DNA of 64,000 bases, taken from positions 310,001 to 374,000 of the forward strand of contig NZ_PRDL01000001.1 in NCBI RefSeq assembly GCF_015182315.1, read 5' to 3'. The translations under genes were made by a program, and so were the position numbers. The notes under the pieces are model-generated. The model searched no databases, had not been told where the DNA came from, and worked only from the letters and a program-made list of their open reading frames with translations. This DNA is from Cellvibrio polysaccharolyticus. Its GTDB lineage: Bacteria > Pseudomonadota > Gammaproteobacteria > Pseudomonadales > Cellvibrionaceae. Below, one piece after another: positions 16,817-25,938 of this stretch (within the stretch, counting starts at the first letter, position 1; every line of letters begins with the position of its first letter).

Positions 16817-17793
16817 CCAAACCGGATGATGCAAGCCAGTGGTCGTCAATGCGCGAGGGTGGCAGTTACCTCGGCATGCGCCTGCTGGTGCTGTTGTACC
16901 GCTTTGGCGGGCGCTGGTTGTTGCGTCCGATAGTGGCGCTGGTGGTCAGCTGGTTTTTCATCACCCGCGCTCACACCCGCCGCCATTCCCGCTACTATTT
17001 GCAGCGCGCTTTGGCGAGGCCTGTCACCTGGCGGGATTTATGGCAGCATCAGATGGCCTTTGCCGATGCGCTGGTAGATCGTGTCGGCGCCTGGATGGGC
17101 AAAATTCGCCGGCAGAACGTCGCTTTTTCCGGCCACACCCTGCTGGCGCAACTGAAACAGCAAGGGCGCGGTGCGGTGATTCTCGGCGCCCACATGGGCA
17201 ACCTTGAAATGTGCCGGGCGGTAGTAGAAAGTGACGGCTCGCTGGTGCTGAATGTTATTTTGCATAACCGCAACACCCGCAAATTCAATCGCATCATGGA
17301 CGGCGTTAACAACAATAATCAGGTGCGGCTGATACAGGTAGAAGACATCTCCCCGGCTACGGCGATGCAATTGCAACAGATGCTGAACAACGGCGAATGC
17401 ATTATTTTACTGGCCGACCGTTTGCCGCCGGGCAATCAGGAACGTTTTTTTGAAGCGCCGTTTATGGGTTCACCGGCGCGTTTTCCGGTGGGGCCTTTCT
17501 GGTTGGCGCTGTTGCTCGGCGCACCGGTGTTTTATATGACCGGGCTGCGCACCCCGGACGGCCATTACGCGCTGATGGAGCCGCTGGGCGATGGCCAGCG
17601 GGTGCCGCGTCAACAGCGCGAAGCGGCCTGTTTGCAACTGTTAAATAATTATCTCGGGGTGCTGGAAAAGCTCTGTTACCAGTACCCCTACCAATGGTTC
17701 AATTTTTACGATTTCTGGCAGGACGAAGCCCGCGGTGACTCTGCATCCGCGACGCCCGCAGGGAATCAGAAATCTGTCGATGCTCAGGAGTAA
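16813..17793 (+). CDS. LpxL/HtrB-type acyltransferase
   Basis: A 326-residue membrane-associated acyltransferase. After an N-terminal hydrophobic region (LLRPIVALVVSWFF), the catalytic HX4E motif is GAHMGNLE near residue 120. It also has LLADRLPPGNQE and WFNFYDFW typical of the LpxL superfamily. It overlaps the glycosyltransferase by four bases, matching the second half of a fused ApeJ. It probably transfers an acyl group to a glycolipid anchor. The alternative of true lipid A acylation is less likely given its position. Confidence 0.8.
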   Translation: MTKPDDASQWSSMREGGSYLGMRLLVLLYRFGGRWLLRPIVALVVSWFFITRAHTRRHSRYYLQRALARPVTWRDLWQHQMAFADALVDRVGAWMGKIRRQNVAFSGHTLLAQLKQQGRGAVILGAHMGNLEMCRAVVESDGSLVLNVILHNRNTRKFNRIMDGVNNNNQVRLIQVEDISPATAMQLQQMLNNGECIILLADRLPPGNQERFFEAPFMGSPARFPVGPFWLALLLGAPVFYMTGLRTPDGHYALMEPLGDGQRVPRQQREAACLQLLNNYLGVLEKLCYQYPYQWFNFYDFWQDEARGDSASATPAGNQKSVDAQE

Positions 17794-17802
17794 ACACCCC
17801 GA

Positions 17803-19362
17803 ATGACCCAGTTAGCCCAGCCTGTTGCCGATTTGCCGGTAGCCTTTGGACGCGATGCCGTCACCATTGAAGAAATTGTTGCCATCGCCGATGGCCGACA
17901 GGCCGCGCTGACCGGTGACGAGGCTACCCTTAAACGCATTGTTGCCAGTGCCCGTTTTCTCGATGACCTGTGGCGTGAAGAAGGGGTGATTTACGGCGTA
18001 ACCACCGGTTACGGCGACTCCTGTACGGTCAGCATTCCACCGCACCTGGTAGAAGAATTGCCCACGCATTTGATGCGTTTTCACGGCTGTGGTCTGGGTG
18101 ATGTGTTTGATCACCGCGCCGGGCGCGCCATTCTCGCCGCTCGTCTGGCATCGCTCAGCCAAGGCTACTCCGGCGTGCGCATGGATTTGCTGGAACAACT
18201 GATTGCCTTGATCAATCAGGATCTGGTGCCGGTAATTCCGCAAGAAGGCTCGGTCGGCGCCAGCGGCGACCTTACCCCGCTGTCATACGTGGCAGCGGTG
18301 CTGACCGGTGAACGCGAGGTCTATTTCCGTGGCCAGCGGCTGAGCGCTGCCGAAGCTTACCGTCTGGCCGGGCTGGCACCGCTGGACGCATTGCGCCCCA
18401 AAGAAGGCCTGGCGATTATGAACGGTACGGCGGTGATGACCGCCATCGCCTGCCTGGCGTTTGACCGTGCGCAATACCTTGCCCGGTTGACCACCCGCCT
18501 TACCGCCATGGTGAGCGTGGCGTTGAAAGGCAACGCCAACCACTTTGACGAAAAACTCTTCTCGGTAAAACCGCACCCCGGGCAAAATCAAATCGCTGCC
18601 TGGATTCGTTCCGACCTGAAAAACAATCAGGTAGCGCGCAACTCCGACCGCTTGCAGGACCGCTATTCGGTGCGCTGTGCGCCGCACATCATTGGTGTGT
18701 TACAGGATTCGCTCGGCTGGATGCGTAGCTTTATTGAAGTCGAACTCAACAGCGCCAACGACAACCCGATTATCGACGGCGAAGGCGAACACATTCTGCA
18801 CGGCGGCCATTTCTACGGCGGGCATATCGCGTTTGCCATGGACGGTATGAAAACCGCCGTGGCCAATCTTGCCGATCTGGTAGATCGGCAAATGGCGCTG
18901 CTGATGGACACCCGCTTTAACAACGGCCTGCCCTCGAATTTGTCCGGTGCCAGCCCCGAGCGGGCGATGATCAACCACGGTTTCAAGGCGGTGCAAATTG
19001 GTGCCTCGGCCTGGACGGCCGAAGCGCTGAAAAACACCATGCCGGCCAGCGTTTTCTCGCGCTCTACCGAATGCCATAACCAGGACAAAGTCAGCATGGG
19101 CACCATCGCCGCGCGGGATTGTTTGCGCGTGCTGGAATTGACCGAACAAGTGGTGGTGGCCGGTTTGCTCAGTGCCGCCCAGGCGTTGGATCTGCGCGAA
19201 GCCGACAGCACCTTTGACCGCGCAGCGCTGACGCCGGTGCTGGCCGGTATGCGCGACAGCATTCGCGAGCAGGTTGCCAAAGTCGAAGAAGACCGCCCGT
19301 TGGAAGCCGACCTGCGCCACATGCTGGCGCTGGTGCGCAGCAAACATTGGGAGTTGTACTGA
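17803..19362 (+). CDS. Aromatic amino acid ammonia-lyase (HAL/TAL/PAL family)
   Basis: A 519-residue MIO enzyme. The Ala153-Ser154-Gly155 tripeptide that forms the MIO cofactor sits in GSVGASGDLTPL, and the catalytic Tyr64 is in YGVTTGYG. The motifs NGTAVMTA, QDRYSVRCAPH and ELNSANDNP are conserved. At the substrate-selectivity pair the sequence reads Phe93-His94 (MRFHGCG), unlike His-Leu of Rhodobacter TAL. Beside an acyl-ACP synthetase it most likely deaminates tyrosine or phenylalanine to an arylacrylate starter, not histidine for catabolism; no other hut gene is nearby. The stop overlaps the thioesterase start. Confidence 0.88.
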   Translation: MTQLAQPVADLPVAFGRDAVTIEEIVAIADGRQAALTGDEATLKRIVASARFLDDLWREEGVIYGVTTGYGDSCTVSIPPHLVEELPTHLMRFHGCGLGDVFDHRAGRAILAARLASLSQGYSGVRMDLLEQLIALINQDLVPVIPQEGSVGASGDLTPLSYVAAVLTGEREVYFRGQRLSAAEAYRLAGLAPLDALRPKEGLAIMNGTAVMTAIACLAFDRAQYLARLTTRLTAMVSVALKGNANHFDEKLFSVKPHPGQNQIAAWIRSDLKNNQVARNSDRLQDRYSVRCAPHIIGVLQDSLGWMRSFIEVELNSANDNPIIDGEGEHILHGGHFYGGHIAFAMDGMKTAVANLADLVDRQMALLMDTRFNNGLPSNLSGASPERAMINHGFKAVQIGASAWTAEALKNTMPASVFSRSTECHNQDKVSMGTIAARDCLRVLELTEQVVVAGLLSAAQALDLREADSTFDRAALTPVLAGMRDSIREQVAKVEEDRPLEADLRHMLALVRSKHWELY

Positions 19363-19799
19363 TGGCAGAACCGTTGTTTGAAGTCAGTACCGATTTGCTG
19401 GTGCCCTTTTACGATGTCGACTCCATGGAGATCGTCTGGCACGGCCACTACGTCAAATATTTTGAAGATGCCCGCTGCCGCATGTTGCAGGAGCTGGACT
19501 ACAACTACGCCACCATGCGCGACTCGGGTTACGGCTGGCCGGTGGTGGACATGCGCCTCAAGTACATCAAACCGGCGCTGTTCAATCACCGCATTCGCAT
19601 TCATGCGCGGCTGGTGGAGTGGGAAATTCGCCTGAAAATCGACTATGAAATTGTCGATCTTGAAACCGGCGAAACCCTCACCAAAGGCTACACCGTGCAA
19701 GTGGCGGTCGACATGGCGGCGAAAGAAATGTGTTTTGTTACCCCGGCGCCGTTTCGCGAGCGTTTGGCAAAACGTCTCGGGCTTACCGACCTGGGCTGA
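19362..19799 (+). CDS. apeK: ApeK-like hotdog thioesterase
   Basis: A 145-residue hotdog protein starting at ATG 19362 within the overlapping TGATG. FYDVDSMEIVWHGHYVKYFE matches the 4-hydroxybenzoyl-CoA/YbgC thioesterase motif, with the catalytic Asp at residue 18 or 20. It can hydrolyse acyl-ACP or acyl-CoA thioesters and may correct stalled chains or release aryl products. The lolA-like carrier gene follows after 78 bp. Confidence 0.82.
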   Translation: MAEPLFEVSTDLLVPFYDVDSMEIVWHGHYVKYFEDARCRMLQELDYNYATMRDSGYGWPVVDMRLKYIKPALFNHRIRIHARLVEWEIRLKIDYEIVDLETGETLTKGYTVQVAVDMAAKEMCFVTPAPFRERLAKRLGLTDLG

Positions 19800-19877
19800 C
19801 ACACTTGCCCGGTGGTTCGCCCGTTTGCCATTGCACGATTCGCTGTACGCATAACAAGGTCAGAAAGAGGTTCGCTT

Positions 19878-20534
19878 ATGAAAGGTGTTGCGGTAAAAGC
19901 GCTGGCGGGTCTGATCGCAGGCCTGCTCTTCTCGCTACCGGCGCTGGCCGATGTATTTGATTACCCGGTAAAGGACAATGCGCAACGGCAACAGGCGTTG
20001 CAACAACTCACCGCGCAAGTACAGCAGCAAAGCCGGGTTGCCGGGCAGTTTGAGCAGCGCAAAAACCTCGCGATGCTGAAAAATCCGGTGATCAGCCGTG
20101 GCGAATTCTTACTGCAAACCACGCAGTTTGACTGGCATATCCAGCAGCCTTTCGATATCGCCTATCGCTTTGCCGACAACCGGCTGGAGCGCACCATGGA
20201 TGGCGAAACCGAAGCGGTAGAAGCCTCCGCCGAACCGGCCCTCTACGGTTTTTTCAGTTTTTTCTTTTCGCTGTTCTCGCTCTCTGAAGCCTCGCTGGAA
20301 AAATATTTCATCGTCTATTACCAGCCGCTGGACGAGCAGCGCTGGGTAATGGGATTGAAGCCGCGGCAGTCGGCGATTGCTCGCAGTTTGCAAACCCTGA
20401 CCATTAACGGCACGGGCACCGATATCGGCCAGGTCAGCCTGCTGGAAGCCAGCGGTGACACCACCGAACTGCTGTTCACTTACCCCGCCGGTGATGCGCC
20501 GGCTGCGTCGGAGTCGCCTGCGGCGCAACCATGA
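19878..20534 (+). CDS. apeL: ApeL-like LolA-type outer-membrane carrier protein
   Basis: The ATG at 19878 follows AAAGAGG and starts a clear signal peptide (GLIAGLLFSLPALA). The 218-residue product has LolA-like features: repeated FDWHIQQPFDIAYRF strands and an amphipathic core expected to bind an acyl chain. It is predicted periplasmic and likely ferries the hydrophobic polyene lipid from the MMPL exporter to the outer membrane. An upstream in-frame start at 19812 would lack the signal peptide context. It overlaps apeM by four bases. Confidence 0.8.
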   Translation: MKGVAVKALAGLIAGLLFSLPALADVFDYPVKDNAQRQQALQQLTAQVQQQSRVAGQFEQRKNLAMLKNPVISRGEFLLQTTQFDWHIQQPFDIAYRFADNRLERTMDGETEAVEASAEPALYGFFSFFFSLFSLSEASLEKYFIVYYQPLDEQRWVMGLKPRQSAIARSLQTLTINGTGTDIGQVSLLEASGDTTELLFTYPAGDAPAASESPAAQP

Positions 20535-22900
20535 AAACCCTCGCACTGCTTCGCTGGCTGCGTTACAGCTTTGTTGCGTTTGCCCTGCTGGCGGTGCTGC
20601 TGTGCGCGACGCAATTGCCAAAATTATCTTTTGATAACAACATTCTTGCGCTGTTTCCCGATGGCGATAAAACCCCGGCGGTGGCCACCGCCGAAAAACT
20701 GATAGCGGCGCGCATCTCGCAAAAAGTATTTTTTCTGGTCAGCGCGGATTCCCTGCCGGATTTACACCAACGTTTGCCAAAGGTGGCGAACACGCTAAAA
20801 CAATGCCGTTGTTTTGCCGAGGTTTCGCTGCATTTTGATGCCGAGCCCTGGTTGGCATTACAAGCGCATTACCAGCCTTATGCGCCGCAACTGTTAAACA
20901 GCGCGCAACATCAACAGTTACCTTCCATCGCAGTGGAAAAACAGGTTAACAACACGCTGCGTGATTTACTGACCACGCCGGGTGTTTCCATTACCGACCG
21001 TTTGCAGCAAGACCCTTTTGCCACTCTGGCGGATTATCTTGATGCCTTGCGCCCCGGCGTAAAAGGCGTGCAAATTGATGAGCAGGGTTATTTGAACTTG
21101 CTGGTGGATGGTAAGCGCTATGTATTTTTCCATGCAGAATTATCCGAATCACCTTATTCGGTATCACTGCAGGAAGCCGCGCAGCACGCATTAACCGAAG
21201 CCAAAGCGGTAGTGGCCGATGTGCCTGGTGTGGATTGGCTGGATGCCGGTGTGCTCTTTTACACCATGGCGGGCACCGAGCAGGCGCGCAGTGAAATTTC
21301 CACCGTTGGTCTGGGTTCGCTGCTGGGCATTCTGGTTATTTTCTGGTGGGTGTTTCGCTCGACGCAATTATTGCTGCTGGCGTTTTTACCCATCGCTGCC
21401 GGTATTGCGCTGGCGCTGGCGGTTTGCCAATGGTTGTTTGGCAGCGTGCATGTTATCTCGTTAATTTTTGGTGCCAGCCTGGTCGGCATCGCGATTGATT
21501 ATGCGCTGCACTTTTTCACTCGCCGTCATGCCATGGGGCCGCAGTGGCAGCCCGAGGTATGCATGCAGCACCTGTTCCCGGCACTCACGCTGGGTTTGCT
21601 TTCCAGTGTGCTGGCCTATCTCGGTTTTACCCTGAGCGGTTTTCCCGGTTTTACCCAGGTGGCGATTTTTTCTGCCACCGGGTTGATCACCGCCTGGTGG
21701 ATTGTGGTGGGGCTTTATCCCTGGTGGTTGCGGCAACCGCCGCGCCAGCAATTGCCCGCGTCGTTGGTGTCGGCGGTGAGCGCCTGGCGGTTGTTGTTAA
21801 TCGCCCGTTTGCCGCAGCTGTTGCGTTGGCCCTGGCTGCTGGCGCTGGCGATTTTTCTCGCCCTCGGCCTGTGGCAAATCCGGCCGCTGGATGACGTGCG
21901 CGCCATGCAGATTCCCGACGCCGAATTGCGCGAGCGCGAGCAGCGTTTCCAGGCCGCGACCGGCCAGCAAATGGCACTGCAATATGTGCTGGTGAGCGGG
22001 CAACAACCCGAGCAGCTGTTGCAATCCCTTGAAGCCTTGCAAGCCGAGCTGGATGCGTTGAAGCAACAACAGGTGATCGGCGGTTACCGGCACCTGGCGC
22101 AGTGGCTGCCATCGCAACAGCAACAGGATCACAACCGGCAGTTGTGGCAGCAAACCTTTTTAAATTCCGGTGCGCTGGAACAATTGCTGGATCGTCTCGA
22201 GGTGGTTCCGCAAATGAAAACGCAATTACTGCAAGGCTACGCCGGGCAGCGCGCTTATTTGCCGGTGGAGCCTACTCTCGCGTTATTAAATGCCCTGCCG
22301 GATGCGCCGCTGGTTTTCCAGCAGGATGACCAATGGCACGCGGTGGTATTGCTGGAAAAACTCACCGACACCGCACCGCTGGCGGCGCTGGCAAGCACCC
22401 ATCCGCAATGGGTGTGGGTGGATATTGTTGGCCAGACCAACCAACTATTGCAGCAATACCGCCAGGGCACGCTGACGCTATTGTTGTTGGCTTACGGGGT
22501 AATCGGGTTATTGTTCAGCTGGCGTTACGGCCTGCGCGGCTCGCTGGCGATTCTGTTGCCGCCGCTGCTGTCCAGCCTTATTACCCTGGCGCTGTCGGGT
22601 TGGTTCGGCTGGCCGGTGAGTGTGTTCAATATGATGGCGCTGCTACTGGTATTGGGTATTGGTATTGATGCCGCCCTGTTTATGCGCGAAAGCGGCGGGC
22701 GGCATTACTACACGCTGGTGGCGATTGGTATTTCTACCGTTACTACGCTGTTGTCGTTTGGCTTGCTTTCGCTCAGCGCCACGGCGGCAATTCACAGTTT
22801 CGGGGTCACCATACTGATTGGTATCAGCTTCTGTTTTATATTGGCGCCACTGGCCGCGCTGTCTTCCCGGCAGCACGACACTGAAGAACCAAAAGCCTGA
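20531..22900 (+). CDS. apeM: ApeM-like MMPL/RND-type exporter
   Basis: A 789-residue transporter with the duplicated MMPL layout. One helix near residues 15-35 precedes a periplasmic domain of about 200 residues, then five helices (from GLGSLLGILVIFWWVF). A second helix, a second periplasmic domain and five more helices near the C-terminus follow. GIAIDYALHF and LGIGIDAALFM are the matching signature helices carrying the proton-relay Asp. It probably moves the finished polyene lipid out of the inner membrane and hands it to ApeL. Confidence 0.87.
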   Translation: MKTLALLRWLRYSFVAFALLAVLLCATQLPKLSFDNNILALFPDGDKTPAVATAEKLIAARISQKVFFLVSADSLPDLHQRLPKVANTLKQCRCFAEVSLHFDAEPWLALQAHYQPYAPQLLNSAQHQQLPSIAVEKQVNNTLRDLLTTPGVSITDRLQQDPFATLADYLDALRPGVKGVQIDEQGYLNLLVDGKRYVFFHAELSESPYSVSLQEAAQHALTEAKAVVADVPGVDWLDAGVLFYTMAGTEQARSEISTVGLGSLLGILVIFWWVFRSTQLLLLAFLPIAAGIALALAVCQWLFGSVHVISLIFGASLVGIAIDYALHFFTRRHAMGPQWQPEVCMQHLFPALTLGLLSSVLAYLGFTLSGFPGFTQVAIFSATGLITAWWIVVGLYPWWLRQPPRQQLPASLVSAVSAWRLLLIARLPQLLRWPWLLALAIFLALGLWQIRPLDDVRAMQIPDAELREREQRFQAATGQQMALQYVLVSGQQPEQLLQSLEALQAELDALKQQQVIGGYRHLAQWLPSQQQQDHNRQLWQQTFLNSGALEQLLDRLEVVPQMKTQLLQGYAGQRAYLPVEPTLALLNALPDAPLVFQQDDQWHAVVLLEKLTDTAPLAALASTHPQWVWVDIVGQTNQLLQQYRQGTLTLLLLAYGVIGLLFSWRYGLRGSLAILLPPLLSSLITLALSGWFGWPVSVFNMMALLLVLGIGIDAALFMRESGGRHYYTLVAIGISTVTTLLSFGLLSLSATAAIHSFGVTILIGISFCFILAPLAALSSRQHDTEEPKA

Positions 22901-22975
22901 CCCGATTTTTTTGGCCGGACGCATGGGCAACGGCGTATCCGGGTGTTGTTTGATGGAAATGAACAGGATCACACA

Positions 22976-24229
22976 ATGACAAACGCGCGTATTACCACGG
23001 ATGTGCTGATTATCGGTGCCGGCCCGTCCGGCTCTATTGCAGCTGCCAATTTGCATCGGCTGGGGCATCAGGTGCTGGTGCTGGAGCGGGAAACCTTTCC
23101 GCGTTTTTCCATCGGCGAAAGTTTGCTGCCGCACTGCATGAGTTTTATTGAAGAAGCCGGTTTGCTGCCGGCGGTAAAAGCCTGCGATTTTCAATTCAAA
23201 AACGGCGCGGCTTTTCGACGCGAAGACGTTTACACCTGGTTTGATTTTGAAGATAAATTCTCACCCGGCCCCGGCACCACTTTTCAGGTAGAGCGCGCCA
23301 CCTTTGACAAGGCGCTGGCCGATGGCGCTGCCGAACAGGGCGTGGAAATTCGCTACCGCCACACCATTACCGCGGTGGATACCAGCGGCGAGCTGGCATT
23401 GGTCAGCTACGTAGACGGTGATGGCAACAGCGGCGAAGTCGCCTGCAAATTCGTGCTGGATGCCAGCGGTTTCGGGCGGGTATTGCCGCGCTTGCTGGAT
23501 CTGGAAGCGCCGTCCGATTTCCCGGTGCGCCAGGCGGTATTTACCCACATTCGCGATAACATTCTGCCCGCCGAGTTTGACCGCAACAAAATTCTGATTA
23601 CCGTTCACCCGCAAGAAAAAGATATCTGGTTCTGGCTGATCCCCTTCAGCGATGGCCGCTGCTCCATGGGGGTGGTAGGCACGCAGGAAAAACTGGCCCG
23701 CCACAAATCCGATAACCTGATTGCCCAGCTGCAAGCCTTTGTGGCCGAAGCACCGGAGCTGGCGCATTTACTGCGCAACGCCGAATATTGTTTCCCGTCC
23801 CGCGAGATCGTCGGTTATGCCGCCAAAGTAAAACAGCTGGCCGGTGACAAATTTGCCCTGCTCGGCAATGCCGGAGAATTCCTCGATCCGGTGTTCTCTT
23901 CCGGTGTCACCATCGCCATGCGCTCTGCCAGCACCGCCAGCAAGGTGCTGGATCGCCAGCTGCGCGGCGAAACCGTGGACTGGCAAAGCGAATACGCCCA
24001 GCCGCTGCGCCGTGGCATCGACACTTTCCGGGTATTTGTAGAAGCCTGGTACGACGGTCGCTTTCAGGACATCATTTTTTACCCGGACCCGTCTGCCAAT
24101 GTGCGCCGCATGATCAGCTCGATTCTCGCCGGTTACGCCTGGGACACCGACAACCCTTACGTGGCAGAGCCGGTGCGCCGTATGAACGCGCTGGCCGACT
24201 TCTGCCGTCAACCCGGAACGGTGGCGTGA
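22976..24229 (+). CDS. FAD-dependent halogenase-like oxidoreductase
   Basis: From ATG 22976 the protein has 417 residues. GAGPSG (14-19) is the FAD dinucleotide fold and IGESLLPH follows it as in flavin-dependent halogenases. Three further halogenase marks are visible: Lys75 in FQFKNGAAF at the place of the catalytic lysine, WFWLIP at 218-223 (WxWxIP), and FLDPVFSSG at 302-310 (Fx.Px.Sx.G). The gene lies in the ape operon between apeM and apeN, overlapping the latter. It probably chlorinates or brominates the aryl head, as in xanthomonadins. A plain FAD monooxygenase or dehydrogenase cannot be excluded. Confidence 0.75.
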   Translation: MTNARITTDVLIIGAGPSGSIAAANLHRLGHQVLVLERETFPRFSIGESLLPHCMSFIEEAGLLPAVKACDFQFKNGAAFRREDVYTWFDFEDKFSPGPGTTFQVERATFDKALADGAAEQGVEIRYRHTITAVDTSGELALVSYVDGDGNSGEVACKFVLDASGFGRVLPRLLDLEAPSDFPVRQAVFTHIRDNILPAEFDRNKILITVHPQEKDIWFWLIPFSDGRCSMGVVGTQEKLARHKSDNLIAQLQAFVAEAPELAHLLRNAEYCFPSREIVGYAAKVKQLAGDKFALLGNAGEFLDPVFSSGVTIAMRSASTASKVLDRQLRGETVDWQSEYAQPLRRGIDTFRVFVEAWYDGRFQDIIFYPDPSANVRRMISSILAGYAWDTDNPYVAEPVRRMNALADFCRQPGTVA

Positions 24230-24726
24230 TTCGCGCTGCGTTCCTGGTCGCCCTGCTGGCGCTCGCCGGTTGCGCCGCGCCGGGCTTTCACACCGGGGGC
24301 AGTTGCAACCTCGCCGCTGCCGATGAATTGCAGGTGCAGTTAAGCGTGCGTGCCGACGATGGCAAGCGGCAGGTATTTTTGCTGAACAACCACTGGCAGG
24401 ATGATCGCCTCGCGGTGGTGGCCATCAATCCGGTAGGCGCGCTGCTGTTTTCCGGTGAGCTGGGTAACACTTCAGTCAGCAGCAAGGCGTCGCCCTTGTA
24501 TCGCGGCGCCGAGCCGGAATTATTACTGCGGGTTTACGGATGGTGGCTGCAACGGGATAATCGCGCCCCCTGTTGGGATGGCGAGGGCTTTTCTACCCGG
24601 CAACAAGCCGATGGCAGTTACCGGCTGAGCACCCACGCATTGGTGATGGACTGGCACCCGCAAACGCCGGAGCGCATTGCTTTGCCACGACAAGGGCTTC
24701 AACTGGTTTTCACGGCGGTACGCTGA
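24226..24726 (+). CDS. apeN: ApeN-like DUF3261 lipoprotein
   Basis: A GTG start overlapping the halogenase stop gives 166 residues. The lipobox LALAGC puts the lipidated Cys at residue 16. The rest is beta-rich with a single further Cys pair. It is predicted to be an outer-membrane lipoprotein of the type seen in APE operons (DUF3261), possibly the LolB-like acceptor for the carrier ApeL. The ketosynthase gene follows 3 bp later. Confidence 0.78.
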   Translation: MIRAAFLVALLALAGCAAPGFHTGGSCNLAAADELQVQLSVRADDGKRQVFLLNNHWQDDRLAVVAINPVGALLFSGELGNTSVSSKASPLYRGAEPELLLRVYGWWLQRDNRAPCWDGEGFSTRQQADGSYRLSTHALVMDWHPQTPERIALPRQGLQLVFTAVR

Positions 24727-24729
24727 TTC

Positions 24730-25938
24730 ATGGCCATCACTTGTTACTTACAAAATCTGGGCATCGTCAATGCGCTGGGCACCACCCGGCAAGCGGTGCT
24801 CGACGGCCTGCTGAATGCCCGACAGGCCTTTTCGCCTTATGATCAGGTGCCCGGAAAATCGACCTTTGTCGGGAGTGTGAGTGGTCACTTACAAGAAATC
24901 CCGGCAGCATTGTTGCCCTGGCGCAGCCGCAATTTGCAGCTGGCATTAACCGCGCTGGTGCAAATTGCCGATGATGTGAAAACGCTTCGCCAGCGCTACG
25001 GTGCGGCACGTATTGCGGTAGTCGCCGGTACCAGCACCTCGGGCATTGATGCCGGTGAGGCCGCCATTCAGAGCGCAGTGAGCAACGGCGAGCGCCCGGC
25101 AGATTATCGCTATCAGCAGCAGGAAATCGGCAATCTGGCCGGGCTGGTGGCGCGTTATTTTGAACTCGATGGCCCGGCGCTGACCTTATCGACCGCCTGT
25201 TCATCCAGTGCCCATGCGCTGGGCAGCGCCCGCCGCTTGTTGCTCAGTGGCCTCGCCGATGCAGTAGTGGTGGGCGGTTCCGACAGTTTATGTCGGCTCA
25301 CGGTAAACGGTTTTTCGGCGTTGGATTCCATTTCGGCGCTGCCGGTACAGCCCTTCAGCCGCCATCGCGATGGCATTACCATCGGTGAAGGTGCGGCGTT
25401 CTTTTTGATGACCCGCGAGCAGTTGCCTGATCGGCCGGAACCGGTGCGCTTGCTGGCGGTTGGTGCCTCTTCCGACGCGCACCATATCTCCGCGCCGGAC
25501 CCGCAAGGCGGCGGTGCCGAAGCGGCCATTCGTATGGCTTTGCAGCAGGCGAGCATCTCGCCGGAGCAAGTGGATTACGTGAATCTGCACGGCACCGGCA
25601 CACCGCTTAACGATGCGATGGAAGCCGGCGTGGTTTCCCGCTTGTTCCCGCATCAGCCCTGGTGCAGCAGTAGCAAAGGGCAAATTGGCCATACGCTGGG
25701 TGCCGCCGGTGCCATGGAAGCGGGTATTTGCTGGTTGTTTTTAACCCTGGCCAACGATGGCCAATTGCCACCCCATGTTTTTGATGGTGAATACGATGAC
25801 CGCCTGCCGCCTTTAAAACTGGCTGTGCCCGGCTCACGGCAGCAGTCTTCGTCGCCGCGCATTATGTTAAGCAGCTCATTTGCCTTTGGCGGCAACAATG
25901 CCGCCGTGCTGCTGGAAGGTAGTTTTTCAAATGATTGA
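24730..25938 (+). CDS. apeO: ApeO-like beta-ketoacyl-ACP synthase
   Basis: A 402-residue KAS I/II enzyme with Cys157 in STACSSS, His287 in NLHGTGT, Lys316, His321 in GHTLGAAG and FAFGGNN near the C-terminus. In APE systems ApeO pairs with ApeC as a ketosynthase:chain-length-factor dimer for later elongation rounds. It overlaps apeP by eight bases. It resembles the third ketosynthase at 8061-9221, suggesting a shared origin. Confidence 0.85.
   Translation: MAITCYLQNLGIVNALGTTRQAVLDGLLNARQAFSPYDQVPGKSTFVGSVSGHLQEIPAALLPWRSRNLQLALTALVQIADDVKTLRQRYGAARIAVVAGTSTSGIDAGEAAIQSAVSNGERPADYRYQQQEIGNLAGLVARYFELDGPALTLSTACSSSAHALGSARRLLLSGLADAVVVGGSDSLCRLTVNGFSALDSISALPVQPFSRHRDGITIGEGAAFFLMTREQLPDRPEPVRLLAVGASSDAHHISAPDPQGGGAEAAIRMALQQASISPEQVDYVNLHGTGTPLNDAMEAGVVSRLFPHQPWCSSSKGQIGHTLGAAGAMEAGICWLFLTLANDGQLPPHVFDGEYDDRLPPLKLAVPGSRQQSSSPRIMLSSSFAFGGNNAAVLLEGSFSND

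Noticed and set aside
17803..19362. Histidine catabolism (hutH)
   Set aside because: No hutU, hutI or hutG neighbour, and the gene is inside the ape operon next to the aryl activating enzyme.
18813..19802. 329-codon minus-strand frame across the ammonia-lyase and thioesterase genes
   Set aside because: It is antisense to two well-supported genes and shows no domain.
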